A DNA stretch of 38,312 nucleotides from an uncultured Limosilactobacillus sp. (GCA_944326735.1 CALVFC010000003.1:1-38312), one strand, 5' to 3'. Counted from the first letter of the stretch, positions 15,062 through 24,283 are shown. The notes: a model not told the origin generated them from the letters alone. Program-made: numbers and translations.

Positions 15062-15100
15062 AAAAAGGGGATCTATTTCCCGGGAAATAGGTCCATCCTC
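15061..15100. terminator. mnmE-mnmG operon terminator built on a Noc-type palindrome
   Basis: A long stem centred on CCCGGG: GGATCTATTTCCC (15069-15081) pairs with GGGAAATAGGTCC (15082-15094), flanked by an A tract to the left and a T tract to the right. It can terminate the (-) strand mnmG transcript. Its core is a perfect 18-bp DNA palindrome. Confidence 0.75.
15075..15088. other. Noc-binding-site-like palindrome (14/14)
   Basis: ATTTCCCGGGAAAT is an exact match to the published nucleoid-occlusion protein (Noc) consensus and extends to a perfect palindrome CTATTTCCCGGGAAATAG (15073-15090). It lies about 6 kb left of oriC. Confidence 0.7.
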
Positions 15101-15103
15101 TTT

Positions 15104-17020
15104 TTACTTGCGAATATATACCGACAAAATTGCAATATCTGCGGGGTTAACACCGGAAATCCGTGAAGCTTGCGCCAATGTTTCGGGCCGGATCTTTTCC
15201 AGCTTCTGCCGTCCTTCGGTTGCTAATCCATCAACTTGTTCATAGTCAATGTTTGCTGGAATCCGCTTGTTTTCCATCCGCTTCATGCGTTCAACCTTTT
15301 GCTCTTCCTTCTTGATGTAACCAGCATACTTCAATTGGATTTCAACTTGTTCAATCACATGGCGATCCAAGTCTTGGCTTGGCCCAGGAATGAACTTAAG
15401 CAGTGTCTGGTAATCAACATACGGACGTTTAATGAAGTCTGCGGCCGTTACGGCATCCTTCAGCGGGTTATCGCCATGTTGTTGGATGAATTCGTTAACC
15501 GCTTGGTCGTTGGGCTTCAGTTTTTCACTCTTCAACCGGGCAATTTCTGCCTCTACCTCTTGCTTCTTGGCTTCCATCTTGGCGTACCGTTCGTCCGAAA
15601 CCAAACCAATGGCGTGGCCCTTAGCCATTAAGCGGAAGTCAGCATTGTCATGCCGTAATAATAACCGGTATTCCGCCCGACTAGTTAGGAGACGATATGG
15701 TTCTTTGGTTCCCTTGGTAACCAGGTCATCGATCATCACTCCGATGTAAGCATCAGAACGCTTCAACACGAATGGCTTCTTGCCTAATGCCCGTAATCCA
15801 GCGTTAATACCCGCGATTAATCCTTGGCCGGCTGCTTCTTCGTACCCAGAAGTACCGTTCGTTTGTCCAGCCGTGTACAGGTTCTTAACTAACTTGGTTT
15901 CCAGAGTTGGGTGTAGTTGGTAAGGGGCCACGACATCATATTCAATTGCGTAACCAGGCCGCATCAATTCAGCATCTTCTAGTCCCTTTACTGAGTGGAC
16001 AATCTTTTGTTGAATTTCTTCTGGCATCGAAGTGGACAGTCCATCAAGGTACCATTCGTCAGTGTCACGACCTTCTGGTTCCAAGAAGACCTGGTGGCGG
16101 TCCTTGTCAGCAAACCGAACAATCTTATCCTCAATTGATGGACAGTAGCGTGGGCCAACCCCCTTAATCACACCAGAGAACATTGGTGCCCGATTAAGGT
16201 TTTCCCGGATGAGGTTATGGGTTCCTGGGTTGGTGTACGTTAACCAGCAGGAAATTTGGTCACTCACGGAAAGGTAGTGGGAATCTGGCGTGTCAAAACT
16301 GAAGTGGTGAACTTCTTGATCCCCAGGTTGTTCTTCCGTTTCATCATAGTGAATCGTATTACCGTTAACTCGTGGCGGCGTTCCCGTCTTGAATCGTTCA
16401 AGGTCAAAGCCGAGTTCTTCCAGGTTTTCAGAAAGCTTAACTGCGGACTTAGAGTTATTTGGACCAGATTGATATTGTAACTCACCAATAATAATCTTGC
16501 CCCGGGCCGCGGTGCCGACCGTTAATACCACGGCCTTTGCATGGTAACGTGCTCCAGTGTTGGTAATGACTCCCTTGCAGACGCCATCCTCAACGATTAA
16601 CTGGTCAACGGTTGCTTGTCGTAAGGTCAAGTTCGGTTGTTTTTCGATGGTTAGCTTCATTTGACGGTGGTAAGCGTGCTTATCAGCCTGTGCACGCAAG
16701 GCCCGGACTGCTGGTCCCTTACCAGTGTTCAGCATCCGCATTTGGACATAGGTCTTATCAATGTTATGACCCATTTCACCACCAAGCGCATCGATTTCAC
16801 GAACGACAATTCCCTTTGCAGGGCCACCAACTGATGGGTTACATGGCATAAAAGCAACCATTTCAAGACTAATCGTTACTAAAAGGGTCTTATTGCCCAT
16901 CCGTGCTGCTGCCAGGGCCGCCTCGCTTCCTGCGTGACCAGCACCAACAACGATCACATCGTAATCGCCGCCCTCATATTGAACGGCATCTGATGTTTTT
17001 AATGCTTCTGCAGACTTCAT
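15104..17020 (-). CDS. mnmG: tRNA uridine-34 5-carboxymethylaminomethyl modification enzyme, FAD subunit
   Basis: 638-residue MnmG (GidA), partner of MnmE in modifying U34 of certain tRNAs with FAD, methylene-tetrahydrofolate and glycine or ammonium. The N-terminal dinucleotide-binding motif is [17 protein letters not shown] (25-41). Family blocks [23 protein letters not shown] and [23 protein letters not shown] are intact. The helical C-terminal domain ends normally with [15 protein letters not shown]. The start is supported by TAGGAGGA. It begins 8 bases after the mnmE stop. Confidence 0.97.
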   Translation of the reverse strand: MKSAEALKTSDAVQYEGGDYDVIVVGAGHAGSEAALAAARMGNKTLLVTISLEMVAFMPCNPSVGGPAKGIVVREIDALGGEMGHNIDKTYVQMRMLNTGKGPAVRALRAQADKHAYHRQMKLTIEKQPNLTLRQATVDQLIVEDGVCKGVITNTGARYHAKAVVLTVGTAARGKIIIGELQYQSGPNNSKSAVKLSENLEELGFDLERFKTGTPPRVNGNTIHYDETEEQPGDQEVHHFSFDTPDSHYLSVSDQISCWLTYTNPGTHNLIRENLNRAPMFSGVIKGVGPRYCPSIEDKIVRFADKDRHQVFLEPEGRDTDEWYLDGLSTSMPEEIQQKIVHSVKGLEDAELMRPGYAIEYDVVAPYQLHPTLETKLVKNLYTAGQTNGTSGYEEAAGQGLIAGINAGLRALGKKPFVLKRSDAYIGVMIDDLVTKGTKEPYRLLTSRAEYRLLLRHDNADFRLMAKGHAIGLVSDERYAKMEAKKQEVEAEIARLKSEKLKPNDQAVNEFIQQHGDNPLKDAVTAADFIKRPYVDYQTLLKFIPGPSQDLDRHVIEQVEIQLKYAGYIKKEEQKVERMKRMENKRIPANIDYEQVDGLATEGRQKLEKIRPETLAQASRISGVNPADIAILSVYIRK

Positions 17021-17028
17021 TTTTCCTC

Positions 17029-18417
17029 CTACTTTCCTAAACAGAACTGGCTAAACAATTGATCAAGCAACTCGTCCTGGTATGAATCACCAGTGATTTC
17101 ACCTAGTAAGTCCCAGCAACGGGTCATATCGATTTGGACAAGGTCAACTGGCATCCCATCCTTAATTCCTTTAAGGACATCCCCCAGGGCATCATCTGCC
17201 TGGTGGAGCAATCCAATATGCCGGGCGTTAGTAACCATGACACTATTCTGGCTATTCTCAATTCCTTGATCGAAGAACATATGGCTGATTGTCTGGCCAA
17301 GTTGGCTCATCCCCTCATTCTTAACAATTGAGGTTTCAATCAAATGATCCTGACCAACTAACTGCTTTAACTCGGTTCGATCAACCTTATTTGGCAGGTC
17401 CGTCTTATTTAAAATCACAATCCGTTGTTTATCCTTCGTTGCCGCTAATAACTCCCGGTCCTCATCAGTTAATGGCTCAGAGTTATCAATGAGCAGCAAT
17501 ACCAGATCAGCAGCATTAAGGGCCTTCTTACTCCGGTCCACCCCGATCTTTTCGACCGTATCATTGGTATCGCGAATTCCGGCCGTATCAATTAATTTTA
17601 GCGGCACACCATCAACGTTGACGTATTCTTCGATGACATCCCGAGTGGTCCCCGCAACGTTTGTGACAATGGCCTTATCTTCGTGGAGTAACGAGTTAAG
17701 TAAGCTGGACTTACCAACGTTTGGCCGGCCAATAATCGCCGTTGCTAATCCTTCACGAAGTACTTTCCCCTGCTTAGCGGTTTTGAGTAACGACTCAATC
17801 CGCTGGCGAATGTCGATGGCCTTTTCCTTCAGCATCTTAGTCGTCATTTCTTCAACGGCATCATATTCTGGGTAGTCAATGTTAACCTCTACTTGTGCCA
17901 ACACATCAAGAATATCTTTCCGCAAGTGGCGAATAAGGTGCGACAGGTTCCCATCAAGCTGGTTTAAAGCCACTTTCATGGACTTATCAGTTTTCGCCCG
18001 AATGAGGTCCATCACCGCTTCAGATTGTGATAAATCAAGTCGTCCATTTAGGAAGGCCCGCTTAGTAAATTCACCGGGTTCCGCCATGCGTGCACCATAT
18101 GACAGGACAAGCTGCAGGATCCGGTTAGTAGCGAGGAGTCCCCCATGACAATTGATTTCGACAACATCTTCACAGGTGTATGTATGGGGAGCCCGCATTA
18201 CTGATACCATCACTTCATCGACTTCTTCGTTCGTATCTGGATCAATGATATGACCATAGTTGATGGTGTTTGTATGGACCTTTGCCAAATCCTTACCGTG
18301 GTAAATTTTTTGCGCAACTTTAATTGCATCATCCCCGCTGATTCGGATGATCGAAATGCCACCTTCACCGATTGGGGTTGAAATTGCCGCAATTGTATCA
18401 TTATCAGTATTTGCCAC
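17029..18417 (-). CDS. mnmE: tRNA modification GTPase MnmE
   Basis: 462-residue partner of MnmG. The N-terminal tetrahydrofolate-binding domain (about 1-120) and helical domain surround a Ras-like G domain: GRPNVGKSS (230-238), GTTRD (256-260), DTAGIRDT and NKTDL. The C-terminal CLGK includes the catalytic Cys. Translation starts at GTG 18417, about 8 bases after AAAGGAG. A promoter (18541-18569) and a terminator-like hairpin (18438-18498) precede it, so expression may be attenuated. Confidence 0.97.
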   Translation of the reverse strand: MANTDNDTIAAISTPIGEGGISIIRISGDDAIKVAQKIYHGKDLAKVHTNTINYGHIIDPDTNEEVDEVMVSVMRAPHTYTCEDVVEINCHGGLLATNRILQLVLSYGARMAEPGEFTKRAFLNGRLDLSQSEAVMDLIRAKTDKSMKVALNQLDGNLSHLIRHLRKDILDVLAQVEVNIDYPEYDAVEEMTTKMLKEKAIDIRQRIESLLKTAKQGKVLREGLATAIIGRPNVGKSSLLNSLLHEDKAIVTNVAGTTRDVIEEYVNVDGVPLKLIDTAGIRDTNDTVEKIGVDRSKKALNAADLVLLLIDNSEPLTDEDRELLAATKDKQRIVILNKTDLPNKVDRTELKQLVGQDHLIETSIVKNEGMSQLGQTISHMFFDQGIENSQNSVMVTNARHIGLLHQADDALGDVLKGIKDGMPVDLVQIDMTRCWDLLGEITGDSYQDELLDQLFSQFCLGK

Positions 18418-18437
18418 CGTTCAGACTCCTTTCTATT

Positions 18438-18498
18438 AAAAAAAGTGCCCTCCACGTCATTCGACAATCAATTGCCGATCACATGGTCAAAGCACTTT
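18438..18498 (-). terminator. Terminator/attenuator hairpin in the mnmE leader
   Basis: On the (-) strand AAAGTGC (18498-18492) pairs with GCACTTT (18448-18442). Inner helices are CCATGT/ACGTGG and TCGGCAA/TTGTCGA, and a seven-T tract follows (18444-18438). It lies downstream of the mnmE promoter and only about 20 bases before the mnmE start, so it can end khpB transcripts and also interrupt mnmE transcription. Confidence 0.75.
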
Positions 18499-18540
18499 CA
18501 CTACTTTAACAGTAATCATTTAAATTTTATAACCGCAATT

Positions 18541-18569
18541 ATTCTAGTGTGAACTGACATAAAAGTCAA
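18541..18569 (-). promoter_or_regulatory. Promoter of mnmE-mnmG
   Basis: On the (-) strand: TTGACT (18569-18564), a 17-base spacer and TAGAAT (18546-18541). Start of transcription near 18533 gives a leader of about 115 bases. Confidence 0.65.
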
Positions 18570-18582
18570 TCACAAAAGCTGG

Positions 18583-19380
18583 TTAGTTTGCGGGGGCAAT
18601 GACAACACTCCGGTATGGTTCACGACCATGAGAATAGGTCCGGACGTGGCGATTATCCTCTAGTTCTTTATGAATCTGCTTCCGCTCACGGGCCGGCATT
18701 GGGTCTAAGAAGACCGCCTGGCCAGTTGCCACTACTTCGGTCACAGAACGTTCAGCAAGCGTGTGGAGCGCTTCTTGCCGCCGTTGCCGGTAATTAGCAG
18801 TATCGAGGATCACAATCGTCTTAGCAGCGCCGTGGTAGTTCATAAAGGCATTGCTTAGTTGTTCTAACGCATTAATCCGGCGACCATGGTGGCCAATAAT
18901 GCGCCCTGACTGTTCACTCTTCAGATCAATTACCACTTCATGCGACCGCACTTCTTTAATTTCTGGTTCCACATGGACATTCAATTGGGCAAAGATATCA
19001 CTCAGGTATTGAATTAACTGCTGACTACTCTCCCTTACCCGGTTGACGTTTTCTTCGTGGCGCCGCTTCATCTCGGCAGGATCAATTTCACCGTCCGCTT
19101 TCTGGTGAGCAGGCTGTGTTGGCTTATGTTGTTGCTTAGCCTTCTTCGTGGCATTTGGTTTAGCCGGTTTAGTCTTTTTAGCAACCTTCGCTACTTTGGG
19201 TTTAGCCTTCTTCGTCGCCTTTACTTTGGCTTCGATTACTGCTTCCCGCCGACCAATGCCGAGGAAACCGTGCCGCGGTTGTTGAATAACCGTCACTGTT
19301 AAGTGATCTTCGTTGGCGCCTAATTGTTGACTAGCCGCTTCAACGGCTGCTTCAACTGTTGCACCTTTAAACTGTCCCAT
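18583..19380 (-). CDS. khpB: KhpB/Jag RNA-binding protein
   Basis: 265 residues from ATG 19380, with GGAGGAGA 5-12 bases upstream; a longer in-frame start at 19431 lacks a site and adds non-family sequence. The Jag-N domain (1-50, MGQFKGATVEAAVE...FLGIGRREA) is joined by a Lys/Ala/Pro-rich linker (about 51-95). A KH domain carries the GRIIGHHGRR loop, and a C-terminal R3H domain has PARERKQIHKEL. KhpB with KhpA binds many RNAs and affects cell elongation in streptococci and lactobacilli. Its place after yidC is the usual one. Confidence 0.93.
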   Translation of the reverse strand: MGQFKGATVEAAVEAASQQLGANEDHLTVTVIQQPRHGFLGIGRREAVIEAKVKATKKAKPKVAKVAKKTKPAKPNATKKAKQQHKPTQPAHQKADGEIDPAEMKRRHEENVNRVRESSQQLIQYLSDIFAQLNVHVEPEIKEVRSHEVVIDLKSEQSGRIIGHHGRRINALEQLSNAFMNYHGAAKTIVILDTANYRQRRQEALHTLAERSVTEVVATGQAVFLDPMPARERKQIHKELEDNRHVRTYSHGREPYRSVVIAPAN

Positions 19381-19446
19381 TATTTCTCCTCCAAATATAT
19401 CTACTGAAAACGGAGAATGACATCTGGCCATCCTCCGTTATTTTGA

Positions 19447-20277
19447 CTATTTACGATGACTGCTGTAAGCACGCCGTTTAGCTTTCTCAAGCTTCCGCCG
19501 CTTTGCTTTATCAGCTTTTTCGCGTTCTTCACGTTCACGCCGAATCTTAAATGGATTCTGAAGTAAGAGGGTCTGCAGTACCTGGAAGGCGTTTGAAACT
19601 ACCCAGTACAAGGTAATAGCTGACGAGAACCCAAGAGCCATGAAGAAGACCATAATCGGCATAAACCAAGTCATTGCGGAGGTCATTGCATTACGCTCTG
19701 GCATTGATGCCATCGACAGCCATGAGCTCATGAAAGTGAAGACGGCCGCGAGAACTGGCAAAACGTAATAAGGATCTGTATGACCAAGTTGTAACCATAA
19801 GAAAGTCCCGTGCTTCAATTCAGGAGTTCGCCAAATTGCTTGGTACAGAGCCCACATGATTGGTAACTGGATCAGCATTGGCAACATTGAAGCCCATGGG
19901 TTAACCCCTGCTTCCTTATAAAGCGCTTGGGTTTCCTGTTGCATCTTCATCATCGAGTCCCGATCACGTGATGAGTACTTCTTTTGAATAGCCTTCAGCT
20001 TTGGCTGTAATTCCTGCGTCTTCAACATCGACTTGGTCTGATAGAACATCAGTGGCAGTAAGAGGACCCGAATGATAATCGTAAAGATAATGATCCCCAT
20101 TCCATAACCACCACAGGTATTGGATAGCCAAATGATAAACCGCGAAAAGTTGTAGATAATGTAGTGATCCCATAAACCAGTGCTGTGGCTGGTAACTGGC
20201 TTATTAGAACAAGCTGCTAAGAATAAGGTCAAGCTTGCAATCGCCGTTAAACTTAGGATCCGTTTTGTCTTTTTCAT
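19447..20277 (-). CDS. yidC: Membrane protein insertase YidC (lipoprotein form)
   Basis: 276-residue YidC/Oxa1 insertase. A lipoprotein signal peptide ends in FLAAC (C23 lipidated). Five membrane segments follow, with the conserved Arg of the hydrophilic groove in IIRVLLLPLMF. The C-terminal tail is highly basic (about 240-276) and can contact ribosomes. The gene begins 3 bases after the rnpA stop. Confidence 0.95.
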   Translation of the reverse strand: MKKTKRILSLTAIASLTLFLAACSNKPVTSHSTGLWDHYIIYNFSRFIIWLSNTCGGYGMGIIIFTIIIRVLLLPLMFYQTKSMLKTQELQPKLKAIQKKYSSRDRDSMMKMQQETQALYKEAGVNPWASMLPMLIQLPIMWALYQAIWRTPELKHGTFLWLQLGHTDPYYVLPVLAAVFTFMSSWLSMASMPERNAMTSAMTWFMPIMVFFMALGFSSAITLYWVVSNAFQVLQTLLLQNPFKIRREREEREKADKAKRRKLEKAKRRAYSSHRK

Positions 20278-20280
20278 TGA

Positions 20281-20637
20281 TTAACGATCCTCACTTTTTT
20301 CAGTTAATAGATGGGCCCGTTTTAGTACGTGGACCAAATTCTTTTTTGTTTCCGCCATTTCAAGTCCATCCGCTGCTGGCCGAGCAATTACTAAAAAGTC
20401 AACATCTTGCTTTAGTTGCGGCTTCACTTCTAATAGTGTCTGCCGGATACGTCGCTTAACCCAGTTTCTGTGGACCGCATTACCAATCTTCTTACCAACG
20501 GAAATCCCAACCCGAAAATGTTTCTGGCCTGGTTTAGCCATTTGGTAAATCACAAATTTATGGTTGGCAACGGAATTATGAGTTTCAAATACACGTTGAA
20601 ACTCGCTTTCTTTTTTGACGCGATATGATTTTCTCAT
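20281..20637 (-). CDS. rnpA: Ribonuclease P protein component
   Basis: 118 residues from ATG 20637 ([17 protein letters not shown], a standard RnpA start), with GGGGAA upstream. The RNR signature reads [11 protein letters not shown] and the central [10 protein letters not shown] block is intact. With the catalytic RNA it matures tRNA 5' ends. Two terminator-like hairpins lie between rpmH and rnpA (20670-20736, 20744-20768), so RnpA synthesis may be set below that of the abundant ribosomal protein L34. Confidence 0.95.
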   Translation of the reverse strand: MRKSYRVKKESEFQRVFETHNSVANHKFVIYQMAKPGQKHFRVGISVGKKIGNAVHRNWVKRRIRQTLLEVKPQLKQDVDFLVIARPAADGLEMAETKKNLVHVLKRAHLLTEKSEDR

Positions 20638-20669
20638 AATGTATATTCCCCAGCCTAAACTCAATAGAT

Positions 20670-20736
20670 AAAAAGAGGGCCGGACAATGACAACTTCAAC
20701 GAAAAGATTGCTCATCAAGCTGACTGCCCTGCCCTC
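20670..20736 (-). terminator. Second hairpin between rpmH and rnpA, terminator-like
   Basis: On the (-) strand GAGGGC (20736-20731) can pair with GCCCTC (20680-20675), followed by TTTTT (20674-20670). About 50 bases lie in the loop, so its efficiency is doubtful. Confidence 0.4.
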
Positions 20737-20743
20737 AACAATT

Positions 20744-20768
20744 AAAAAAGCCACTAAATAATAGTGGC
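20744..20768 (-). terminator. Terminator after rpmH
   Basis: On the (-) strand GCCACTA (20768-20762) pairs with TAGTGGC (20756-20750), loop TTATT, followed by six T's (20749-20744). A partial terminator here would lower rnpA expression relative to rpmH. Confidence 0.7.
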
Positions 20769-20776
20769 CGTGTTGG

Positions 20777-20911
20777 TTATGCAGATAATACTTTTCTGCC
20801 CTTTTGACGCCGACGTGCTAATACCTTACGGCCGTTACTGGTGCTCATACGCTTACGGAAGCCATGGACACGTGCACGGTGACGCTTCTTTGGTTGAAAC
20901 GTGCGCTTCAT
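20777..20911 (-). CDS. rpmH: 50S ribosomal protein L34
   Basis: 44 residues beginning [19 protein letters not shown] and ending [12 protein letters not shown], the invariant L34 pattern. AGGAGGTG precedes the ATG. It is the first gene of the leftward operon rpmH-rnpA-yidC-khpB. It shows L34's normal size and extreme Arg/Lys content. Confidence 0.98.
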   Translation of the reverse strand: MKRTFQPKKRHRARVHGFRKRMSTSNGRKVLARRRQKGRKVLSA

Positions 20912-20948
20912 ACGATTGCACCTCCTATTCAAGATGAATGGTTTGGTT

Positions 20949-20977
20949 TCTATAGTCTAAAAAGACGATCTCTTCAA
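20949..20977 (-). promoter_or_regulatory. Promoter of rpmH
   Basis: On the (-) strand: TTGAAG (20977-20972), a 17-base spacer and TATAGA (20954-20949), about 35 bases before the rpmH start. Confidence 0.6.
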
Positions 20978-21072
20978 ACATACTTTGATAGTCTACCATA
21001 CTTTTTCCTAATAATAAACGAAAAATTTCATCAAAAAATTTTTTACTTATCCACAAAATCACCAAAATAATC

Positions 21073-21088
21073 CACAGCGTTGTGTAAA
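21073..21088 (+). repeat. oriC direct repeat, copy 1
   Basis: CACAGCGTTGTGTAAA, identical to 21302-21317. Its first twelve bases are near-palindromic (CACA-GCGT-TGTG). Function unknown. Confidence 0.8.
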
Positions 21089-21301
21089 CTTCTCTCCTGT
21101 GGATAAGTTATCAACGCGGATTTAACAGCATTGATCCACAATCCCCATCCTGTGATTAAAGTTATCCACAGGCATGTTTATAACTGTTCATAAGTCTTCT
21201 TAAACGCGTCATATCAACATTTAGTTATCCACAGATATAGTTGATAAGTGATTTTTAAACCTCACAATCCACATAATCAACAGCTTGCTTCCCTAATAAC
21301 A

Positions 21302-21317
21302 CACAGCGTTGTGTAAA
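21302..21317 (+). repeat. oriC direct repeat, copy 2
   Basis: Exact 16/16 copy of 21073-21088, about 90 bases before the dnaA start codon. Confidence 0.8.
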
Positions 21318-21404
21318 ATTTTTTCTTTTATCCACCATCCTGTGGAAAACTTTTTTTTGAAATGATAAAATACCGTTTGGAATTTAATATTAGGAGGAAT
21401 TATT

Positions 21405-22724
21405 TTGACTGAGCTCGATTCTCTATGGGAAGCGATCCAAAATTCATTTCGTCAAAGGAAAAGTCAAGTTACCTTTGAAACTCTGATTGCTCCGGCAAAA
21501 CCAATTTCTCTCTCTCATAACAATTTACAAATTGAAGTTCCTACTAAGGTTCACCGTGACTACTGGGAGAAGAACCTTTCTAGTGAGTTGATTCAAGCCG
21601 CTGAAGACGCCGGTTTTTCAGGGATTGAACCCCACTTCATTCTTGAGGGAGAATTTGACCCTTATACCCAAGGGCAAAGTGGCGACCAAACCAATTTCGA
21701 AATGGATACTCCCTTAAACCCACACTACAACTTCAATACCTTCGTTGTTGGTGAAGGCAATAAAATGGCCCATGCCGCGGCCTTCGCTGTTGCGGAAAGT
21801 CCCGGCCAACTATATAACCCCCTCTTCATTTATGGGGGTGTTGGTCTCGGCAAGACCCACTTAATGGAATCCATCGGTAATCATATGTTGGAATTGAATC
21901 CTTCTGCTAAGGTCAAGTACGTGACGAGCGAAGAATTTACTAACGATTTTATTCATTCTATTCAAAACAACTCTACGGAAAAGTTCCGCGAAGAGTACCG
22001 TACCCTGGACTTATTATTAATCGATGATATTCAGTTCCTTGCTAACAAGGAAGGAACCCAGATGGAATTCTTCAATACGTTCAACGCCTTACATGATAAT
22101 AAGAAGCAGATCGTGATGACTTCTGACCGTATCCCAAATGAAATTCCTGAATTACAAGACCGGCTAGTGTCACGGTTCCGGTGGGGGTTAACAGTTGAAA
22201 TTACCCCACCTGATTTGGAAACGCGGATTGCTATTTTACGCAGTAAGGTTGAGGAAGACCATATCAATATTGGTAATGACACCCTTAACTACATTGCTGG
22301 CCAAATTGATACCAACATTCGTGAACTTGAAGGGGCCCTCACCAAAGTTCAAGCCTTTTCTAACCTTAGTCATGAACCAATCACGCCCCACCTTGCTTCA
22401 CAAGCACTCAAGGGCCTGCAGCGGACCAAGAAAACCGTGGTCACCGTTTCTGCAATTCAAAAGAGCGTCGCGGATTATTATGACATCACGCAAGCAGATA
22501 TTGTTGGTAAGAAGCGGGTTAAGCAGATTGTTGTCCCTCGTCAAATTGCAATGTACCTTTCCCGTGAGCTAACGGATTACTCCCTACCTAAGATTGGGAA
22601 AGAGTTTGGCGGTAAGGATCACACAACTGTCCTCCACGCAATCGATAAGATTGAAGAGGAAATGAAGTCTAATAATGATCTCAACGAACAGATCAACACC
22701 TTAAAGGCCAAGTTACGTTCTTGA
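21405..22724 (+). CDS. dnaA: Chromosomal replication initiator DnaA
   Basis: 439-residue AAA+ initiator. Domain I (about 1-80) is followed by a short acidic linker (about 81-108). Domain III has Walker A GGVGLGKTH (144-152) and Walker B LLLIDDIQF. Domain IV ends with the DnaA-box-binding signature GGKDHTTVLHAIDKI. It starts at TTG 21405, 8 bases after TAGGAGG; no nearby ATG gives a better start. DnaA boxes directly upstream suggest autoregulation. The linker is on the short side. Confidence 0.98.
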   Translation: MTELDSLWEAIQNSFRQRKSQVTFETLIAPAKPISLSHNNLQIEVPTKVHRDYWEKNLSSELIQAAEDAGFSGIEPHFILEGEFDPYTQGQSGDQTNFEMDTPLNPHYNFNTFVVGEGNKMAHAAAFAVAESPGQLYNPLFIYGGVGLGKTHLMESIGNHMLELNPSAKVKYVTSEEFTNDFIHSIQNNSTEKFREEYRTLDLLLIDDIQFLANKEGTQMEFFNTFNALHDNKKQIVMTSDRIPNEIPELQDRLVSRFRWGLTVEITPPDLETRIAILRSKVEEDHINIGNDTLNYIAGQIDTNIRELEGALTKVQAFSNLSHEPITPHLASQALKGLQRTKKTVVTVSAIQKSVADYYDITQADIVGKKRVKQIVVPRQIAMYLSRELTDYSLPKIGKEFGGKDHTTVLHAIDKIEEEMKSNNDLNEQINTLKAKLRS

Positions 22725-22732
22725 TTAATGCC

Positions 22733-22885
22733 TGTGGATAACCTAGCTAGTTATTCCCAGGATTATCCACAAGTTATCAACAGGTGGATAACTTGATTTG
22801 ATGAGGATAATTAGACTTTTCCACAGTATTAACAATCCCTACTAAGACTACTAAACTTTAAAGTATTAAAATAAATATATATAAC
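22733..22885. other. oriC: oriC, downstream cluster with DnaA-trio-like repeats and unwinding region
   Basis: Between dnaA and dnaN lie perfect DnaA boxes at 22733-22741 (-) and 22763-22771 (+), and one-mismatch boxes at 22783-22791, 22802-22810 and 22817-22825. Next come CTA-based repeats (CTACTAAGACTACTAAAC, 22839-22856) resembling the DnaA-trio that loads DnaA on single strands in Bacillus, then a nearly pure A/T stretch to about 22885. This is the probable site of initial unwinding. Confidence 0.85.
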
Positions 22886-22908
22886 CACCACAGCAAAGAG
22901 GTCTGAAT

Positions 22909-24048
22909 ATGAAATTTACAATTAACCGTTCCGCATTCATTAGTCAATTAAATAATGTCCTACGTGCAATTTCATCAAAAACAACTATTCCAATTCTGAC
23001 GGGACTAAAGATGGTTGTTGATCAAAGCCAAATTATTCTTACTGGTAGTAATTCAGATATCACAATTGAATCTGTTTTATCTGCTAGCGATGAAAGTTAT
23101 GGTTTACAAGTTGATGAAACAGGAGCAATTGTTTTACCAGCGCGGTTCTTCAGTGAAATTGTTAAGAAGCTTCCTGATAAGCAAGTAACAATTGAAGTTA
23201 CAACTGGTTTCCAGGCAGAAATTACTTCTGGGACCGCTAAATTCCAGATCAATGGTCAAGATGCCGAAAACTTCCCGCACCTTCCAGAAGTGGAAACTGA
23301 TAAAACCGTTACTTTAGCAAACGACATGCTTAAAGAAGTCATTCGGCAAACCGTTATCGCCGTTTCCAAACAAGAAAGTCGGCCAATCTTAGCGGGTGTC
23401 CACGTTACGTTGCATGATGGATTACTAACGGCCGTTGCTACTGATAGTCACCGGTTAGCACAACGCAAAGTGCAATTAGATGGTGTTGATGGCGTTGATT
23501 ATGATGTCATCATCCCCGGCAAGAGCATGGACGAACTGTCTGGAATGATTTCCGATGTTAAGGATGACGTCCAAATGCAAGTTACCGAAAACCAGGTTCT
23601 GTTCATTTTTGGCAACACCCATTTCTACTCCCGTCTCTTGGAAGGAAATTACCCAGAAACCAGTCAACTGATTCCAGATACGGCGGACACCACGATTGAA
23701 CTGGATGCCGGAAGCTTCCTTCAATCAATCGAACGTGCTTCCCTGCTTTCCCATGAAAGTCGTAACGACGTGGTTAAGCTGACGATTAAGCCAGAAGATA
23801 ATCTCGTCCGGATTAGCGGCGACTCTCCTGATATCGGGATGGTTGAAGAAGAAGTTACCACTAGTGCGGTTGACGGTAATGATTTGGAAATCTCCTTCAA
23901 TCCAAACTACATGAAGGATGCGTTACGGTCATTTGGTCAGTCAACGATTAAGATTTCGTTTACCTCGCCATTACGGCCATTTACCCTGGTCCCAACAGAG
24001 GACACGGAAAACTTTGTCCACCTGATCACGCCAGTACGGACGTTCTAA
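22909..24048 (+). CDS. dnaN: DNA polymerase III beta subunit (sliding clamp)
   Basis: 379-residue processivity clamp built of three similar domains of about 125 residues. The start MKFTINRSAF and the C-terminal SFTSPLRPFTLVPTED....ITPVRTF block are typical. The ribosome site is AGAGG. A terminator 16 bases after the stop separates it from yaaA. Confidence 0.97.
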   Translation: MKFTINRSAFISQLNNVLRAISSKTTIPILTGLKMVVDQSQIILTGSNSDITIESVLSASDESYGLQVDETGAIVLPARFFSEIVKKLPDKQVTIEVTTGFQAEITSGTAKFQINGQDAENFPHLPEVETDKTVTLANDMLKEVIRQTVIAVSKQESRPILAGVHVTLHDGLLTAVATDSHRLAQRKVQLDGVDGVDYDVIIPGKSMDELSGMISDVKDDVQMQVTENQVLFIFGNTHFYSRLLEGNYPETSQLIPDTADTTIELDAGSFLQSIERASLLSHESRNDVVKLTIKPEDNLVRISGDSPDIGMVEEEVTTSAVDGNDLEISFNPNYMKDALRSFGQSTIKISFTSPLRPFTLVPTEDTENFVHLITPVRTF

Positions 24049-24064
24049 CCAAACGAATAATTCT

Positions 24065-24105
24065 GAGATCCACAAGGTAATTTTTGAACTTGTGGGTCTC
24101 TTTTT
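24065..24105 (+). terminator. Terminator of dnaA-dnaN
   Basis: GAGATCCACAAG (24065-24076) pairs with CTTGTGGGTCTC (24089-24100, one G-U), then TTTTT. The rest of 24106-24249 shows no gene. Confidence 0.88.
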
Positions 24106-24249
24106 GATTCTGGCAAATTTTAAATTGGCGAATGGTGTCAAATCGATTTTGAGCAAAAATGAGCACTCACGAGGCAAAATAGATGAAAAAGACCAAATGA
24201 ATCTAAAATGCCTCCCAAAGGCTCTAATCGCGTTTAACGCTTAAAACTG

Positions 24250-24258
24250 TGGTATAAT
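24250..24258 (+). promoter_or_regulatory. Extended -10 promoter for yaaA-recF-gyrB
   Basis: TGGTATAAT (24250-24258) is an extended -10 about 26 bases before the yaaA start codon. No good -35 is seen 17 bases upstream. Confidence 0.55.
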
Positions 24259-24283
24259 TAACCTCAGTAAAGTAGGTGATAGT

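Larger units (their letters stand above)
21047..21349. other. oriC: oriC, upstream DnaA-box cluster
   Basis: The 493 bases between rpmH and dnaA (20912-21404) hold no gene. There are four perfect DnaA boxes: TTATCCACA at 21047-21055, 21162-21170 and 21225-21233 (+), and its complement at 21098-21106. One-mismatch boxes lie at 21068-21076, 21132-21140, 21328-21336 and 21341-21349. A 16-base direct repeat flanks the array (21073-21088 and 21302-21317). With the downstream cluster this is a bipartite origin, as in Bacillus. Confidence 0.93.
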
